Source: Paramacrobiotus metropolitanus (lineage: Eukaryota > Tardigrada > Eutardigrada > Parachela > Macrobiotidae). From it: a stretch of DNA of 64,000 nucleotides. Location: contig NW_026570225.1 in assembly GCF_019649055.1 (NCBI RefSeq), positions 62,001 through 126,000 of the forward strand, written 5' to 3'. A model generated the notes under the pieces. It worked only from the letters and a program-made list of their open reading frames with translations, made no database searches and had not been told where the DNA came from. Both the position numbers and the translations under genes were made by a program. Below, one piece after another: positions 1-13,465 of this stretch (position 1 is the first letter of the stretch; each line of letters starts with the position of its first letter).

Positions 1-215
1 CGATTAATGGTGTATATGTTAATGTTTTTCGTTCAGTGATGTTGGAAATGGTCGTACGTCCCGTAGATTTGTTCAAATAAACTACGCAACTGCTTGCGCC
101 AAAATGACTTTTATTCACCGAACAAAGAATGCTCATTACTAACCTTAAGCACGGAAAACCCGCAAATACCGCCAAATTGGGGTGGCACAGCTATGCACTC
201 GTATTGTTACTTTAC

Positions 216-2009
216 CTGGAAGATCGTCCAGGTATATTGTCTTTGTACGTCATGCTGTGCTTTGTATCGTCGATACCAGCGCTGTATCAGCATGGCGGCT
301 TTCATGCCTGTACAACAACAAGCACAGTGCGCTGGATGTGTGTGGATGCGAACATGTTTATGTACAGGTAATTCGTTTACAACCAAATATTTGTTGATGG
401 AAAAAAGAAAACGGTAATCACGCAACATCCGTATAGATACACGGTCACAAACAAAGGTTACATAAATAATTCTTTTACAAAACCTTCTTTCAGTTCTCAA
501 GTTTGTGATTGTAATTATGCGGTGCTCGTCAATGTACGTAATATCTGCACACAACATCTCGATATCAAGCCACTATCAAGGGGCTACGGGCCCTGCGCTT
601 ATAAGCATCGAATAGCTTTTTTTAAAACTTTATCTGCCTTAGCAAACACATATATTTAAAAAGTTCACAGTAAATTAATCTTATAACAAAAACATTTATA
701 TAATTTATATCCCGGATTGTGCACACAGCAAGATGTACGTAGGTAGTTGAAATACCCAAATGCTTTTTTTAGATATTTTTACTGCTAGTTTGCACATCGA
801 TTGTCACAGAAGGATCAGTTTCCTGATTCCTGTCAGTTTCTTCAGTTTAACAGGCTGATTCAACAGCCCGTGATTTAAAATTGTAATACAGTGCATAGCG
901 CCAGAAGCTCGTATATTAGCTGCAAAAATGTTATTTGACCATTCTGATTAAGTACTAACTACGGAAACTGATCCAAAAAGTAAACACGCCAGGTTTCTCT
1001 GTCTGGAGACGGTGATAATTGTAAGTTAGCAATATTGACAGCAGTTAACGTCACGACTATTGAGGTCGCCAAATTCCCAGCTGTGTTATATATGGTGCTA
1101 TAAATGCGCAGAGGAAGACTGCTACAGGAAAGCTATAGAGATATCTAGCGAGAAACCATAACTTCTAGTCAATCATAAATCAGTATAGTGGCGGATCATT
1201 TTAGAAATTTTTAATTACATAAAAAATTTTATATTCACTTAAATTTGTTTACTTAATATTTTTTTACTATTATTTTACTATACATTTACTATATATTATT
1301 ACAGTATTTTACATTTACTTAATTAAATTTTCATACATTTCCGACCGAACTCAATTCAAGCGTATTTACTTACGTCTACCGGTCAATTACACAAGTGTTT
1401 CCAGTACATGATATGAAGCTTATAACATTCTCACTTTTACCTAACCACTTATGCAAAAAGAAAATTTCGCATTAAATTCGTTCAACACGAATTAGTTTTG
1501 TACATGTTCCCGTTCGGTGCTTATATTTCGCTCACATGAGTCACATATGCTGCATTCGTACAGTGCATACTAACTCTGAATTTATTATAACAGTAATAAT
1601 ATTTTTGCGAAATATATTAAAAACACACCCATAAAAATTTGCGATAAAATATGTGGGAATGCTGATGCTAATTTACGTGTGAATTTTAAATTATACACTT
1701 TTTTACTTTGACGATATTCACAATCCCGCATTTGATTTGGTTTATTTGCCAGTACTAAAATAAAAAAGGGATATTATGGTACTGGCCTGCAACAAAAATT
1801 TTCATTTAATTACTGGCACATGAACAACAAAACAGCAATCGAAAACCATTCGAGAATGTGCTTTTCCATAAATTATGGTTGAAAGTTTTGGCGCGGATTC
1901 TTAATTCATTGTACATGCATTTAACTAGTACATTTAGGTAGGAAGTACTGTTGTCCATACTTTTTTCGACCCTGGTGGGCTTCCTGTATTTTGTTGGACG
2001 ACATCCCAT
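216..2009 (-). CDS. rdgC: PPEF/rdgC-type Ser/Thr phosphatase, 5' end only
   Basis: Exon 216-307 encodes an IQ calmodulin-binding motif (AAMLIQRWYRRYKAQ) followed by QYTWTIFQ. This is the arrangement at the N-terminus of the EF-hand phosphatases PPEF and Drosophila rdgC, which are calcium/calmodulin-regulated phosphatases of photoreceptor and sensory cells. It has an acceptor ending TACAG and a donor GTAAAG, enters in phase 1 and leaves in phase 0. A fitting first exon lies at 1961-2009. It starts MGCRPTKYRK and ends in phase 1 at GTATGG, and splicing gives a Ser at the junction. An N-terminal Met-Gly-Cys (myristoylation plus palmitoylation) is usual in this family. The catalytic phosphatase and EF-hand exons lie beyond position 1 and are not seen. 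The IQ exon is well supported by recognition; the first exon is inferred from phase, the weak donor and the MGC start. Confidence 0.72.
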
Positions 2010-5000
2010 ATTGGCGACTGGCGATAATTATTCCATTGAATGGCCAGCATATACGATGATTAATCACGCTACTTAACCGTTCGCAATTCCCTCACCTCTT
2101 GTAGATCAAGGACAAATTATTACAATTCCCACGAAGTTCTATGATGGGAAAATACCGAATGGAACACTGCTGCATTTTCAAAACACTATTGCTGTTCAGT
2201 GCTTTATTAAATATCCAGGAAAAGTTCCCCAGTCGAAAAACAATAGCAAAAGTATGCCAAAGTGGTACACGGCATTGACTGCTACCTACGCTCAAGCACC
2301 GGGCACTGCGGCATCAATATCACGAGTTTTTGGCCACGCGCGTGCACTGATCCCGGCTCAATGTGGTCTACTGCCGCCAAAGCTGCTCATCAAAAAATGT
2401 ACGAGTATGATCGGATGAGGAAGATAATATTAAGGATTCCCCTTGTTATTAATCAATATTATTATGTTGCCTTTGGGATCCCCTCATAGCCACACACACA
2501 CACAGCAACCGTAAGTGGCGTCTGCAGAAACAACTGGCAGGAGCTAGTTGGTACAATTAGCGTCATAACCGCAACCAACGCGACTGCATCGTATGCCGCC
2601 GTAGTCGCACTGCCGTAACAGCAGCAGCAGCAACGGCGTTCTCCACCTTTTCATTGGACTGCATCGTGGCGCGCCAACGGAGATGATAACCATGCGATCC
2701 GTGGGACGCCGGGAACATACGTGTGTTGTATGGCGGATGGATGCCGGTAGCTCGTCATCCATATTGTATGGAGCTGGAGACGATGACTCTGATGGAGTCC
2801 CTTGGAGAATTAGTTTACCATACAATTATTCCCGATGAAAAGGTGTGCTGACAGTTAGTTACTGGAGTACTGCAAGATGTCTTGATTGTAAATAATCATA
2901 CTCTGTATAGAACACATACGCGCTACTCGACAACGCGTCGCCAGTTTTAAACAGGCCGTGAAATTAGGCTTAAGCCACGTTATTGCATAACTTTTTTTTT
3001 CAGTACAAAACTTGACTTTAATTGGGTTGTTCACATTAACATAGGTTAAAAGCAAAATTACGCAGTTCATCATTTCAACACATAATACACTTCGTCAAGT
3101 CTCTTACCGATACAAACTTAATTGCATAACTTAATTCCTGATCAAGCTGCTCATGGGTTTTATGTGCGCAATAACATTATTTTTTAATCATTTCAGTAAA
3201 AAAAGACAACGGTCTTATTGGAACCAAAATATGTTTCTTATTTTGCGGTATTTGACGGAAATGCAACTAAAAATGCAAAATAAAATGCTTTAAATATGAG
3301 TTGTCTCATGGGTCACACCGCTCACAATATCACCAACTGTACCGCTACATGCGGTGGCATCAAAACATTTGCAGTTTTCATTCACGTATTTTACATATTA
3401 TACATCGACGTAAATCTGCGACAATTAGTCACAAGTTTTTAACTTGTTACTGGTTGCGGCACGTAAACTGTGAATTCTTGTGAGGTAAGGTAGAAGGTAC
3501 GCCAGATAGCTTTTCTTGTAAAGCGTTTTAGCAATTTACGCGCAAAAACGGACATACAGATACATGCTAACATGCTAACATACACACATATTTGTATTTG
3601 TAAAGCCGGCTTGATCCCCCAAAATTATTTATTTAATAAATTTCGCCGCCCGCTGTTTGTCATCATGTAAATGATAAACGATTTTTCTTAGTCGTTCTGC
3701 CGACTGTCGAACGATTTTCTCTGGAAATAATATGATAGTAGTCATTTCGCTGGCGTATTAGATACCCTTTCAGTTTCCAAGTAGTCCAGAGACTCCAGAC
3801 GGAAGTTAACAAATATGAGAAAGATTGCGCTAATGGTGCTGCAGATGCTCATTACCAGTTGAAATTAAGATACGGACGAAAGAACACCTGCAGCCTAAAG
3901 CCTACTCTAGAATACGGTATAGCAACAAATAGTTTGAGCTGGACAAACTGAATTCGTTGTGTTACATTACAGATTTTTCTGTAAGATTTTAAATAATTCT
4001 ACAAAATAGGTAAACCAAAATACAAAATATCTCGCTCATACGACGCCGGCAGCTAAGTAATTTCGATTATTTCATTTTTTAACTGCGATAAAATTAAAAA
4101 CATAGGAAAAACAAGCGAAAAAATTCAAAATATTAACTGGCGATATAGATAGATGTGGTCAGTTTATCGCTTTTGGGATGGTATACTGTACCCAGTTTCT
4201 TTGAGCAGTAAATTCCTGACTGTAATATATCATTACTTACTGAGTTACGGCAATATCAACACTGTTTTACAATGAGATTCGAAAAACCATTAGACTACAA
4301 AGATAACTAACTGTACCGGAAAATGTCTGCGAACACAGTAAATACCATGCAGCTGCAAATTGAGTTCGTTGCAGAAACTACTGCGTACAATAATATACTG
4401 AGTGCAGACACATGTACAACTGGACTTAAAATTCAAAAAAGTTGTAGTTAAGCATATCGGGTCGATTGCTGCTTATCAGGTTTAATATAACTTAGACACA
4501 TAATATATTGAATACAGATAATGCATAATATTAATTTTAGTTTTTAATAGCAGTATGCGGTTTACCGGCCTTGCGTTTGTAGATGCGTACGTGGTACCTA
4601 GGTGACCGTATCCAAACTGCGAGTTCTCCGATCGCAATCCGACATTTTAAAATGGAAAAATACAAAAAGAGTGAGTACTGTAGTTACCACTTAGCAAAGG
4701 AATTATCATACTGTAATTAAAAAAGTTAAAAATAAAAAAAATGGAGGCTGAAGTAAAAATACTAGCAGATTAGTGAAAACATGTGCAGTGCATGCACAGC
4801 AGATGGACCCGTATTAACTGGCAGCTGGTTAGTAGAGTACTAATAATAGTGATTTATTTTAGCTACCCAGGCTTAATACTCCGTACAGTAGTTATGAGTT
4901 ATGACTATTTAAACTATGTCTCAGAATCTGTAGTGTTTTTAACGAGGTACCATTTACCTGCCGTAATAAGTAATCGATCAGATTATAATTGAACAAGGTT

Positions 5001-5042
5001 TTCTCCTCGACTTTGTAATATTTCCTTCTCAAACTAACGAAG
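2010..5042. other. Intergenic spacer, about 3 kb
   Basis: No gene is recognised between the divergent PPEF and adenylate kinase starts. The stretch is AT-rich apart from a locally GC-richer patch at about 2540-2830, which could be 5' untranslated or promoter sequence of the minus-strand gene. It contains a (CA)7 microsatellite at 2491-2504. Confidence 0.5.
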
Positions 5043-7329
5043 ATGAACAAATATCATCCAGTAAGTCAGAGAGCATTTTTCATGGGATTTTTAATTTTTG
5101 TGAAATCATTGGACGCCAGGAGAATGCTGTTCATGCACTTTGCTAGGATGACGGGAATGAGCACTTCAAGCTAGTGGATCTTCAATGGGTCCGATCATTC
5201 AATCCACCAGTTATTTTCGTTTTTGGTTAGTTAGAAGAACAAAGTAGCACTCTATGGGCAAAAATATGAATATTAAGTAAACACGAGGTGGTTCTGTGTT
5301 ACAGGAGGACCAGGCGCCGGAAAGGCAAGCATGTGTTTCAAATTTCGCATTCACTATGGAGTCAGCTATTTCAGCATGGGTCAGTTGTTGCGCGAAGAAG
5401 CCCGGGAACCGACAAAACGGGGCCGTGAAATCGCGAAATATGTTCATAGCCAACCCACTCAAAAGGTTCCGCTGGTAAGCAGAGTTTTGCATCAATAGTC
5501 CAAAGTCAATATACATTTTCGTCATTCAATTTAAACGTAACGTCTTACAATAATTATAAGACACGAAAACACTGTAAAAAATAATTTTACAAAGTCCTCT
5601 GTATTAACTTTTATGCTGGATTTGTATATGCGACTGTATATTCTTCTGCATTATGTGTGGCATCGTTAGTAAATCATGTTGATAACATTATCACCGTGTC
5701 GATATTATGCTCTGTGTGTGACGAAGCAAAATGTTTTATGTACAATACTAGTATCTGTGCAATGCTGATTTTCGTACTCGTATAGTGCATGAAACAGATG
5801 GACTATTCATAGTTATAACGCCGGGTTTTACTTGTTAATGAATGTCAAATTTCTTGAGGTGCCTTTGGAGAAAGATCTTCTGTTTTTTATTAAATAAAAG
5901 AAAATTAACATTTCGCTTCGGTTCCAATAGCTGAGCCAGTGACAGTACGCTTCCAGAACGATAATTTTTGCAAATTGTTAGAAATTTTATAATACACAGT
6001 CGTATACGTAGTAGTCAAAGGTCGCGAAAATCGTATTTGCGTTGAATAATACTGTTTTCGCAACCTTTACCAGTGCTCCAAAATACAAGTAATTAACGGA
6101 CCGGACCGGCTTTCCACACACATTCATATATTTCTTTTCTTTATGCGTTATTTATTATGTCTACTAATTTGCTGTCGATTTCGAATGTTGGTGTCAAATT
6201 TCATTAAATTTCGATTGTTGTTTTTTTGTGCGCGCATTAACTTCTTTCTTTTTCTTGTTCAGTCACCCATTATATCAAGTATTTAGGAACTGGTAATGGA
6301 CGTTTTAAGAGATATGATGATTAAGCTGGTAGCGGCCCAGAAACCGATTTTCGTCCAAGGATTCCCTCGCGATTTTGCTCAAGCTGTTCAGTATGAAAAA
6401 GAGGTATGTGCCTTGCACATTACAGTATCGCCTGCAGTGGCTGTTTTCCACACTACAATAAAGGGGACGGTAGTATCTATATGTCATGCAAAGGATTTTT
6501 TGACAACTAGAATTATTGTAGAGTATAACATATTACAGGTACAAGAATTGATACGGAAAAACTCTGCATTTCTTCTCGCATTTATTCTGAAGAATTTTGT
6601 GCCCTACGGTCTCCACTAAAATACGCTAAATGCAACATATTCTTTACCGAACTTTCTTGTACAAGATTGCTCCTTTGAAACACGCGATTTTTGTGGACAC
6701 AACGGAGAAAACGGCAATCCAGCGTCTGGTTAATCGCAACAAACTAGCCGGACGGTTCGAAGATGAAGTTAACGTGGTCCGCTTGAGGCGCGAAGCGTTT
6801 CAGCGAGACGTCCTTCCCATCGTAGAAAACCTCCTGAACGAGGGCCGTGTGCAGAAGGTCATCATCGGACTAGTTCTCCTAACGTGTATTCTGTGCAACA
6901 CATTTTCATGTTCCGCCATGTGCTCTTCTTCTATGCCGTACAAATTAAATAAGTCTGTTAGTTTCTGTACAAGTACTCATACTGTGCATAATTATATATA
7001 TATATATATAATTAAGCGCGTGGCTATTAGTACTTAAACAAATTCAGCATTTGTCTGCAGCATATTGTTTCAATATATAATAATGACGACATTCCTCTGC
7101 GCAGGTGGATGGTAATGGTAGCATGCAGCAGACATACTTGCAAGCACTGGAAGTCTATATAAAATGGATGCGGCGTCACTGGAAGCATATTAACAATCAC
7201 AACGCTCGTCTGGACGAGAGTAATCCCAATTACGCGCGGGAAATCATTATGAGGGAACAAACAGCCAGTGAAAAGGAAGCGGAGAAATCATTTCCCACGA
7301 CTCATTATATTGGGCCATTGTTGCACTGA
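5043..7329 (+). CDS. Adenylate kinase (AK1/AK5-type), 266 aa
   Basis: Exons are 5043-5060, 5147-5225, 5305-5474, 6287-6403, 6666-6857 and 7105-7329, which join to 801 nt in one frame. The enzyme family moves phosphate between ATP and AMP in the cytosol. Visible signatures are the P-loop GGPGAGKAS (residues 33-41), the AMP-site stretch GQLLREEAR, VPLELVMDVLRDMM, GFPRDFAQAVQYE, and the short-LID region NKLAGRFEDEVNVVRLRREAF. The usual GKGT of the P-loop reads GKAS here. The C-terminus carries an extra basic, Glu-rich tail of roughly 50 residues after the kinase fold. The first exon is only 18 nt (MNKYHP); the ATG follows an in-frame stop, and its donor is GTAAGT. Introns 1 and 2 are very short (86 and 79 bp). 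The kinase core is firm; the tiny first exon is inferred. Confidence 0.88.
6993..7010. repeat. (TA)9 microsatellite
   Basis: Eighteen bases of pure TA repeat inside the last intron of the adenylate kinase gene. Confidence 0.95.
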
Positions 7330-10300
7330 CTCTGAGAGTGTTCAAAGACTGTACGCAATGGCAAATTACAACTGGTGACTTACGCGCCTGGTTCACATTG
7401 TCAAGCGCGTACGAAACATTAAAATACAAACAGATACGGAATATACAATGAAAACAATCCTGTGAGATACGCATATGTGCAGTGTTAATTATCTTACCTA
7501 CACAAATTAAAAGTTTTATTTTGGTTAATAGGCGCGTGACAATATGTAGGTGGAGATGACTGAACCTCCACAGTCTCCCGTATGCAGGTTATTTGCAACT
7601 ATTTTAGCATCACGAATTTTTTGTTGTGTTATGATTTCATGTAAATTTTCCGAGTATTACTTTCAAATTCTATTAAAAATTTGTTCTTACCAATCCTACT
7701 TAGCATTCAGCAAATTTGTAAAGTTTTCCTATGATGCTTTTCAGACACAAAACGTTTTCTGATACAGTAAGGTAATAAAAACCACGACGGCTGGTGTAAA
7801 TCGAAAATATACGGGTTACAATGGCCATATTAATTTTTACAGCGATGTGGACCAGCAGAATAATGATAAGACTATTGTTCGTATCGAAGTTACTATATGT
7901 AACACTCTGCAGGAAGAAATCGATGTACGTAATACGTATATAACACGCGATTAAAACTGCAAGGGTGATTACGCTGTTTCGTGTGGCACAGGAGCCGGAT
8001 CCGTGAAAGAGAGCATGACTCCCGCGTTTATCAACTGTAGAGCGGAAGGCAGAAGAAAACAATGTTGGGGGCATGGTGGGATGAAATTCGGCCCGAAAAG
8101 ACAGTGGCGGTTCCAAATGGGATAGAGAGGCAGCCGCGAGAGTCCCAGTCTAATGGTTACTGGACACGTTATGCCAGTTTCACGCTGCGCAGACAGAAGT
8201 ATTTCATATACTTGTACTACATATGCCGGCACGGTTTGGTTGTTGTTGTGAATATTAAGATTACGCACGATATATCTCGTAGCTAGCACCCTGAACCAGA
8301 GACCGGGATAACCCAGCGCGTGTACTCCAGCCAAGCTTGTCAGAGTTTGAGTTTGACATCTACCGGATCACACGGATAGGTCGACGGGAATATACACACT
8401 ACATACATATTGTATATGCGCGTAATGCGGGGGGCCACATATGGTGGAATTCACTTTTGACACAGCCGCTAGATTCACCTAATCCATCCTGATATGTACA
8501 TGCTTATTGTATACACTTCTAGTGGTAGCCCGTGTAAATTGCTTATATATACTTTGGAAAAGTAGCAGTCATATGCATCTTGCAAATCAAAACATCCGTG
8601 TAATTTTATCAAAGGTTATAACGCTGTGTAGATGCCTTCGCAGTGGACAGTTTCTCCTTATACCTATGTAGATTGCTTGTTTCAGACACTGACATGACAT
8701 GGACATTATTTTTTTACGTAACTTTAGTGCGCATCTGAAATCCATGCAATGTTTATTTGTTAATACTTAATGTATATTTGATTAATGGATACTAAGTGAC
8801 TTGATCGGGAAGGGATAAATCTGATCTAGTACAGGATAAGCGTGGGCGCTTGTTATTAATTATCGAAAGATCTTACTGCAATTCCTCGTCAACGCTCGCT
8901 CCAGCTCATTGGCCGTATTCCGTCACTTACGGTAAGTAATTTGGGAACAACCACATTGTTTAGCTATATAGTGTTAAATTATTTTCGGTTGCTTTTCAAG
9001 CATAGCCAGAATTATGACAGCAGCTTTCCAGATAAAATACCAAATTTGGAAAAGTATGTTTTCAGCATACTGCATAGCCCGCCATCTATATGACACAAAT
9101 ATCTGTTATACCGCTGATGCTCTGTGCCCTGCCAGCACTACATACTTATATTTTTCAGTACAGTATAGCGCCATTTTTGCTAGTTGCATGACTATTTGGC
9201 AGACACGGGAGAGTAATTATCGGCACATAAAGCAGCTTTCCTGATAATGGTTACAGTTCCACTCCGCCGTCATAAAAGGAGGATATTTGCGTGTCTAGAC
9301 AAACAAAATACATAAGCACTTTGGGAATGCTTGGATAAATTTTTGTCTCTCATTGACAGGTACTAATACATTTGTTGACCATGTAAACCTGCGAAGCATG
9401 CGAAGTTCGCTTTGCGTTTCCCAAGTATTTCGAATTTTTCAACCTTATGCAAAGCACTTAAGAAATGCTTGAAAAACATATAGATGTTAATATTTAATAT
9501 TACCGAATCGGCAATACATCGCAGTTTTATATATGCAAAAAGAAAGGATCACTTAATCACTTTCAGCCTTTAAGGCAACGTTTGCACTAGTACAGCGCTA
9601 ACAGACTAAAAATAAGTGCAAGCCGGTCAGAAGCTACAAGATTTGTAGGTAGCAGTCTTTTTGGGTAAAGAAATAACGTATACAAGGTCTATTTGATAAT
9701 TAAAGTTTAAAATTCACGTAAAAATCTGCTTTAAAGAAATCACAAGGAGCTTGCAACAATCTCACAGGGCATGTTGGTGAACTGTTAGCTATCTATCGTT
9801 ATGTCATCCGTTTATGTGAGTTAATATAATAGTCAACGTGAGCAGATCGTGAAGTGTGCGATCCTTTAGCACGCATCACACCTAGGGTAGCTCACAAAAT
9901 GTGTGATCTAGCTGTTATTTTTAAACTATATTAACCATTTGTAAACAAAATTAATTAAAAACAGCAGTTACTATTTATGTAGTAAGGATTACACGATGTA
10001 GCGCAAGAAATTTACAAGTGTCCTTTTGTTCTAAGAATAAAAAAAAGCAATTTTAAGTACTTTCTTCCTATCCGGTATGAAATTAGAAACTCTCGTCGAT
10101 AGAAACTCTGGTTGCACAAGGTCGTTAAGACTGGATAATATAACTGTCGATCTCAAGCTGTACCCTAACAATTTGCAGCAATCTTTTCAATTTGGAGTGG
10201 TATCATTTTATTTCTCACCACCGACGCACATCCTCTCCATAATGTTATACACTGCACATCATCAAATGTAATGTTTTTCAAAATGAAAACGACATCCGTA

Positions 10301-13300
10301 CTAAGTGGCAGTCTATTCTCCCAGATGCAGCGGATTACGCCCGTTGATCCGCCAATCGATAGTGTTTGACCGGTAGGGATTGGTTTTTGCGGGATACTGT
10401 ATCACACTGAAAGAAATCAGTGTGCATATATGTGTTGTGTGTTTATTCACTGTTATTTAAACTTTTACTAAAACTCCGCCAAAGAGGATTAGGAACAATT
10501 TACCGGCTAGTGAGTAAAGTGTACATTTGTCATCGACGCTTTGTTGTAGACTACACAAAGCACTTCAGCAGTTAACCAACTCCACGCTTGTGCATAACGC
10601 TTATCAAAATCAATTTTGTTAATTTTACTCGATTAAAGAGACAATTTGCTGTATTGGAGGGCATTTTCAGTATTCTGACACTATTATTCTAAGCAAATAA
10701 CAAGATACAATGAGGTTTTTTGTAGCAACACTCATTTCCGTTTATGGGAACGCTGGTTAGAAAGGAAACGAGAACGGTTATGGACAGCGCATTGTTGAAT
10801 ATGTTTAAATAACAGTATATTTTTGTAATGACGTCAAATACAACCGGAAACAACATTTTGCCAGTTTGTTAAGGCAGCTATTTTAAGTTGTTGAATTAAA
10901 GCTGATACATAAGTCGAAAATTGCAACAATTTTCAAAATTACGTCAAAAAATGAATATAACAATTTATACGAATAGTTAGGTGTAAAAATTAAATGAAAA
11001 AATTTTAATATATTGCAAAATACTGAGGATACTAAACTGGCTTTGACCTAAAACACGTGATCACGTGTTTTAGGTTTTAGGTTCATATAACATATCGCTA
11101 TGTGTTATGATCAAGTACTTAGTTTCTTATAAAATTATGTAAGTTATCCTGTAAAATTATGAATCAACAGATTTAAAACATGCCATAAAATCTAAAAATT
11201 CCTAATGCCAATTCACATTTTATAGCAGTCAACATAGGACCATGATTAGTGTTTATTCGTTTGAGAGGTAAAGGTCAGTCATCAAACGCATAACGGCGGA
11301 TTACACGCGATAATGAACAGCCCAAGTCGACATACAAACATGCTACATAATACTGTACTAGTGCAATGTACTCCTACCTTTATCTGCATATTTCTGTATA
11401 TAAGATGCAACGCGTTAAGGTGAATACTGGCAATACAGCAGTCTTCTGAAATTCACTGTATTGAAAAATCCGTTTTCACCACAAAACCATCCCATCCAGT
11501 AAACCAGCATAAAAGACCACTGTCTCTCTTTTGTGATCATTCTGACTGTGGATTAGGAAGTACAATGACTTCCTATTTGTCCTGCTTCAACGATCCCGTC
11601 CCAAGATTCCTGGCACGGCCGGGAAGGAACAAACCGGTCTGTAACAATTACATTGTTGATCAGGCATCAGTGCCGCGCACAGCACTGGATGGGGAAATCT
11701 GAAAAAATCGATTATTAAGTGGGCATAATTCTGAAAAAGGATTCCCGTGGTTGAGGCTTCCTGCGGAGCCGGCATCAAAATAGCGATGAATGCACTGGGC
11801 TTTGTATAATGGCAGGTAGCCTACAGCCAAAGTGGGTTGCTGGAATGGGGATGCCCTGTGCGTGCTATTCTATTACAGGCCATTATGTAATGTGACCTTT
11901 GTAGCGCACTGTCGTCAGGGGATTTCCGGACTGGTACACCAGCACAAAATTACTGATGCCGTAGTTATTTCAAGCGAAAAATAGCTATTAAGCAAAAACA
12001 GCAGCTTCCAAATACAAAAATTATTACGCAAGTTAAAAATATGGTAAAAAACAAATTGGGCGCAGACATTTAGTGACGATTTTGCAAAAAAACTTATATA
12101 GAATATTCTTTGAGTATTCGGACAATTAAAGTGGGAAATTACAATAGAAATGCAGCTATTTGCGTGAAACAATTTTTGGCTTGGTCTCTCAGTACACGGG
12201 CACGGATATCTGGCATGGCGAAAATATTTCGAATACAAATGCAGCTGTGAATAAATTCACTAACCGTGTCAGGAATTTGAAGTATTAAATAGTTCTTGCT
12301 GCCTACATAAAAGTACTGTAATTTGATAGAAACAGAATGTATAGTAAAAATGTTACTACGAGTTACTAAAAATGTTACTCGTAACTCGTAAGCAAAATGT
12401 TATGTTAAAAACAATACGCAGTGCCATGTGTCATGCCAAAAACAATAAAATTTAACAGAATGAGCTAGTATGTAAATAATTTATAAAAAAATTCGTAAAT
12501 ATGAAAATGTATTCCCGTCGTTGATACTTTGATTTTATTTTCTCCTCCTTTTTATTATTTGTTATCTCTAAAATGGTAAATAATACGATTAATTGCAATA
12601 ACGTACACTTCAAAAATGTATTACGAGAATATGGCCCTTAGCAAGCGCTTACGTCGATATAATTTTACACAATTAAGCTAAGGGCTTACCCTTTTTTTTT
12701 TGGAAAAACTATACAGAAATGCCAAAGGCTGGCACAGTCACAGAAAAAACCTACATTAGCGGTGACCTAGTCCTTGAAATTACCATACTCGAAATTTTGG
12801 TACTGTTCTCTCCAATAACCGGACGTGATATAAGTGGAGTCAATGCAATTCTGATCCACGGAGACTCCATTAAGCATGCCAACTCACATTAGTGGAGATT
12901 CTCCACTGGAGAATCCGAGGATGCAATTTGACTTGCAGCATATCTTATTTCAGACAGCTCTAATTACACAATATCCCTATTAATCTATCAAAAAATTATT
13001 TACGTGCCATAATGCACAGTGACCGCAGAAAAGCAGACGCGTTGTGCTGGTGAATATAAAAAACCTCATCGAAGCTAAAAAACTTCAGAATCTATGCAAA
13101 GTTTTTTCATTTACTTTGAACAAAATCATCATTGTAGTGAAATGGAATTTTGTAGACTGTAATTTACGTTAATTAGCCTTTCTGACTTCGAGTTTTTCAT
13201 TTGGCAGTGCCTACTCGCGCGTTGTTGCCATCTTCATACATTTTGTATTTGCAAAATTCTGTTTTAGACATAATTATTTTAAGTAATTATAAATAATTAT

Positions 13301-13445
13301 AATCTTATACTTTTTTATTCGTGTGTACGCACGGGGTTGTACATGTTGCAAAGATATGATATGGGGATGTTGTGTCACCTCCACGAGCGGGATGTGCAGG
13401 TGTGCACTGTACGCATAATTCACATCGCCATTTTTGCGGCGCACG
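7330..13445. other. Intergenic spacer, about 6 kb
   Basis: No coding exon is recognised. The sequence is AT-rich and carries many short chance reading frames without splice-supported continuity. Structures that stand out are the 30-bp perfect palindrome at 11046-11075 and, near 12350-12395, a short inverted repeat (acgagttac with gtaactcgt). A locally GC-richer patch at about 7950-8350 could be an untranslated exon but shows no recognisable protein. Confidence 0.5.
11046..11075. repeat. 30-bp perfect palindrome containing two CACGTG boxes
   Basis: The sequence from 11046 to 11075 equals its own reverse complement. The centre is ACACGTGATCACGTGT, so it holds two CACGTG (E-box, bHLH-type) hexamers two bases apart, flanked by CCTAAA/TTTAGG arms. 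It lies in a gene-free region. Function is unknown. Confidence 0.9.
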
Positions 13446-13465
13446 CCGTATAAAATTTTATACGG
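13446..13465. promoter_or_regulatory. 20-bp palindrome with TATAAAA, possible SK promoter
   Basis: This is a perfect 20-bp palindrome (ccgtataaaattttatacgg) carrying TATAAAA on each strand, about 530 bp upstream of the SK channel start codon. A second inverted repeat (aatatggac/gtccatatt, 11-base loop) follows at 13499-13527. Position and motif suggest a core promoter, but no transcription start can be proven from sequence. Confidence 0.35.

Noticed and set aside
2544-2825. 93-codon minus-strand open frame with a Leu run from CAG/CAA-like repeats
   Set aside because: Leu run derives from a simple repeat. It may be 5' untranslated sequence of the PPEF gene but shows no protein family.
4982-5058. 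Candidate upstream exon of adenylate kinase (IIEQGFLLDFVIFPSQ)
   Set aside because: Splicing it to 5305 would give Arg instead of the invariant first Gly of the P-loop. The exon at 5147-5225 (ending PPVIFVF) fits the family and phase.
7969-8334. 121-codon minus-strand open frame
   Set aside because: No recognisable motif; overlapping open frames on the other strand; likely GC-related chance opening or untranslated exon.
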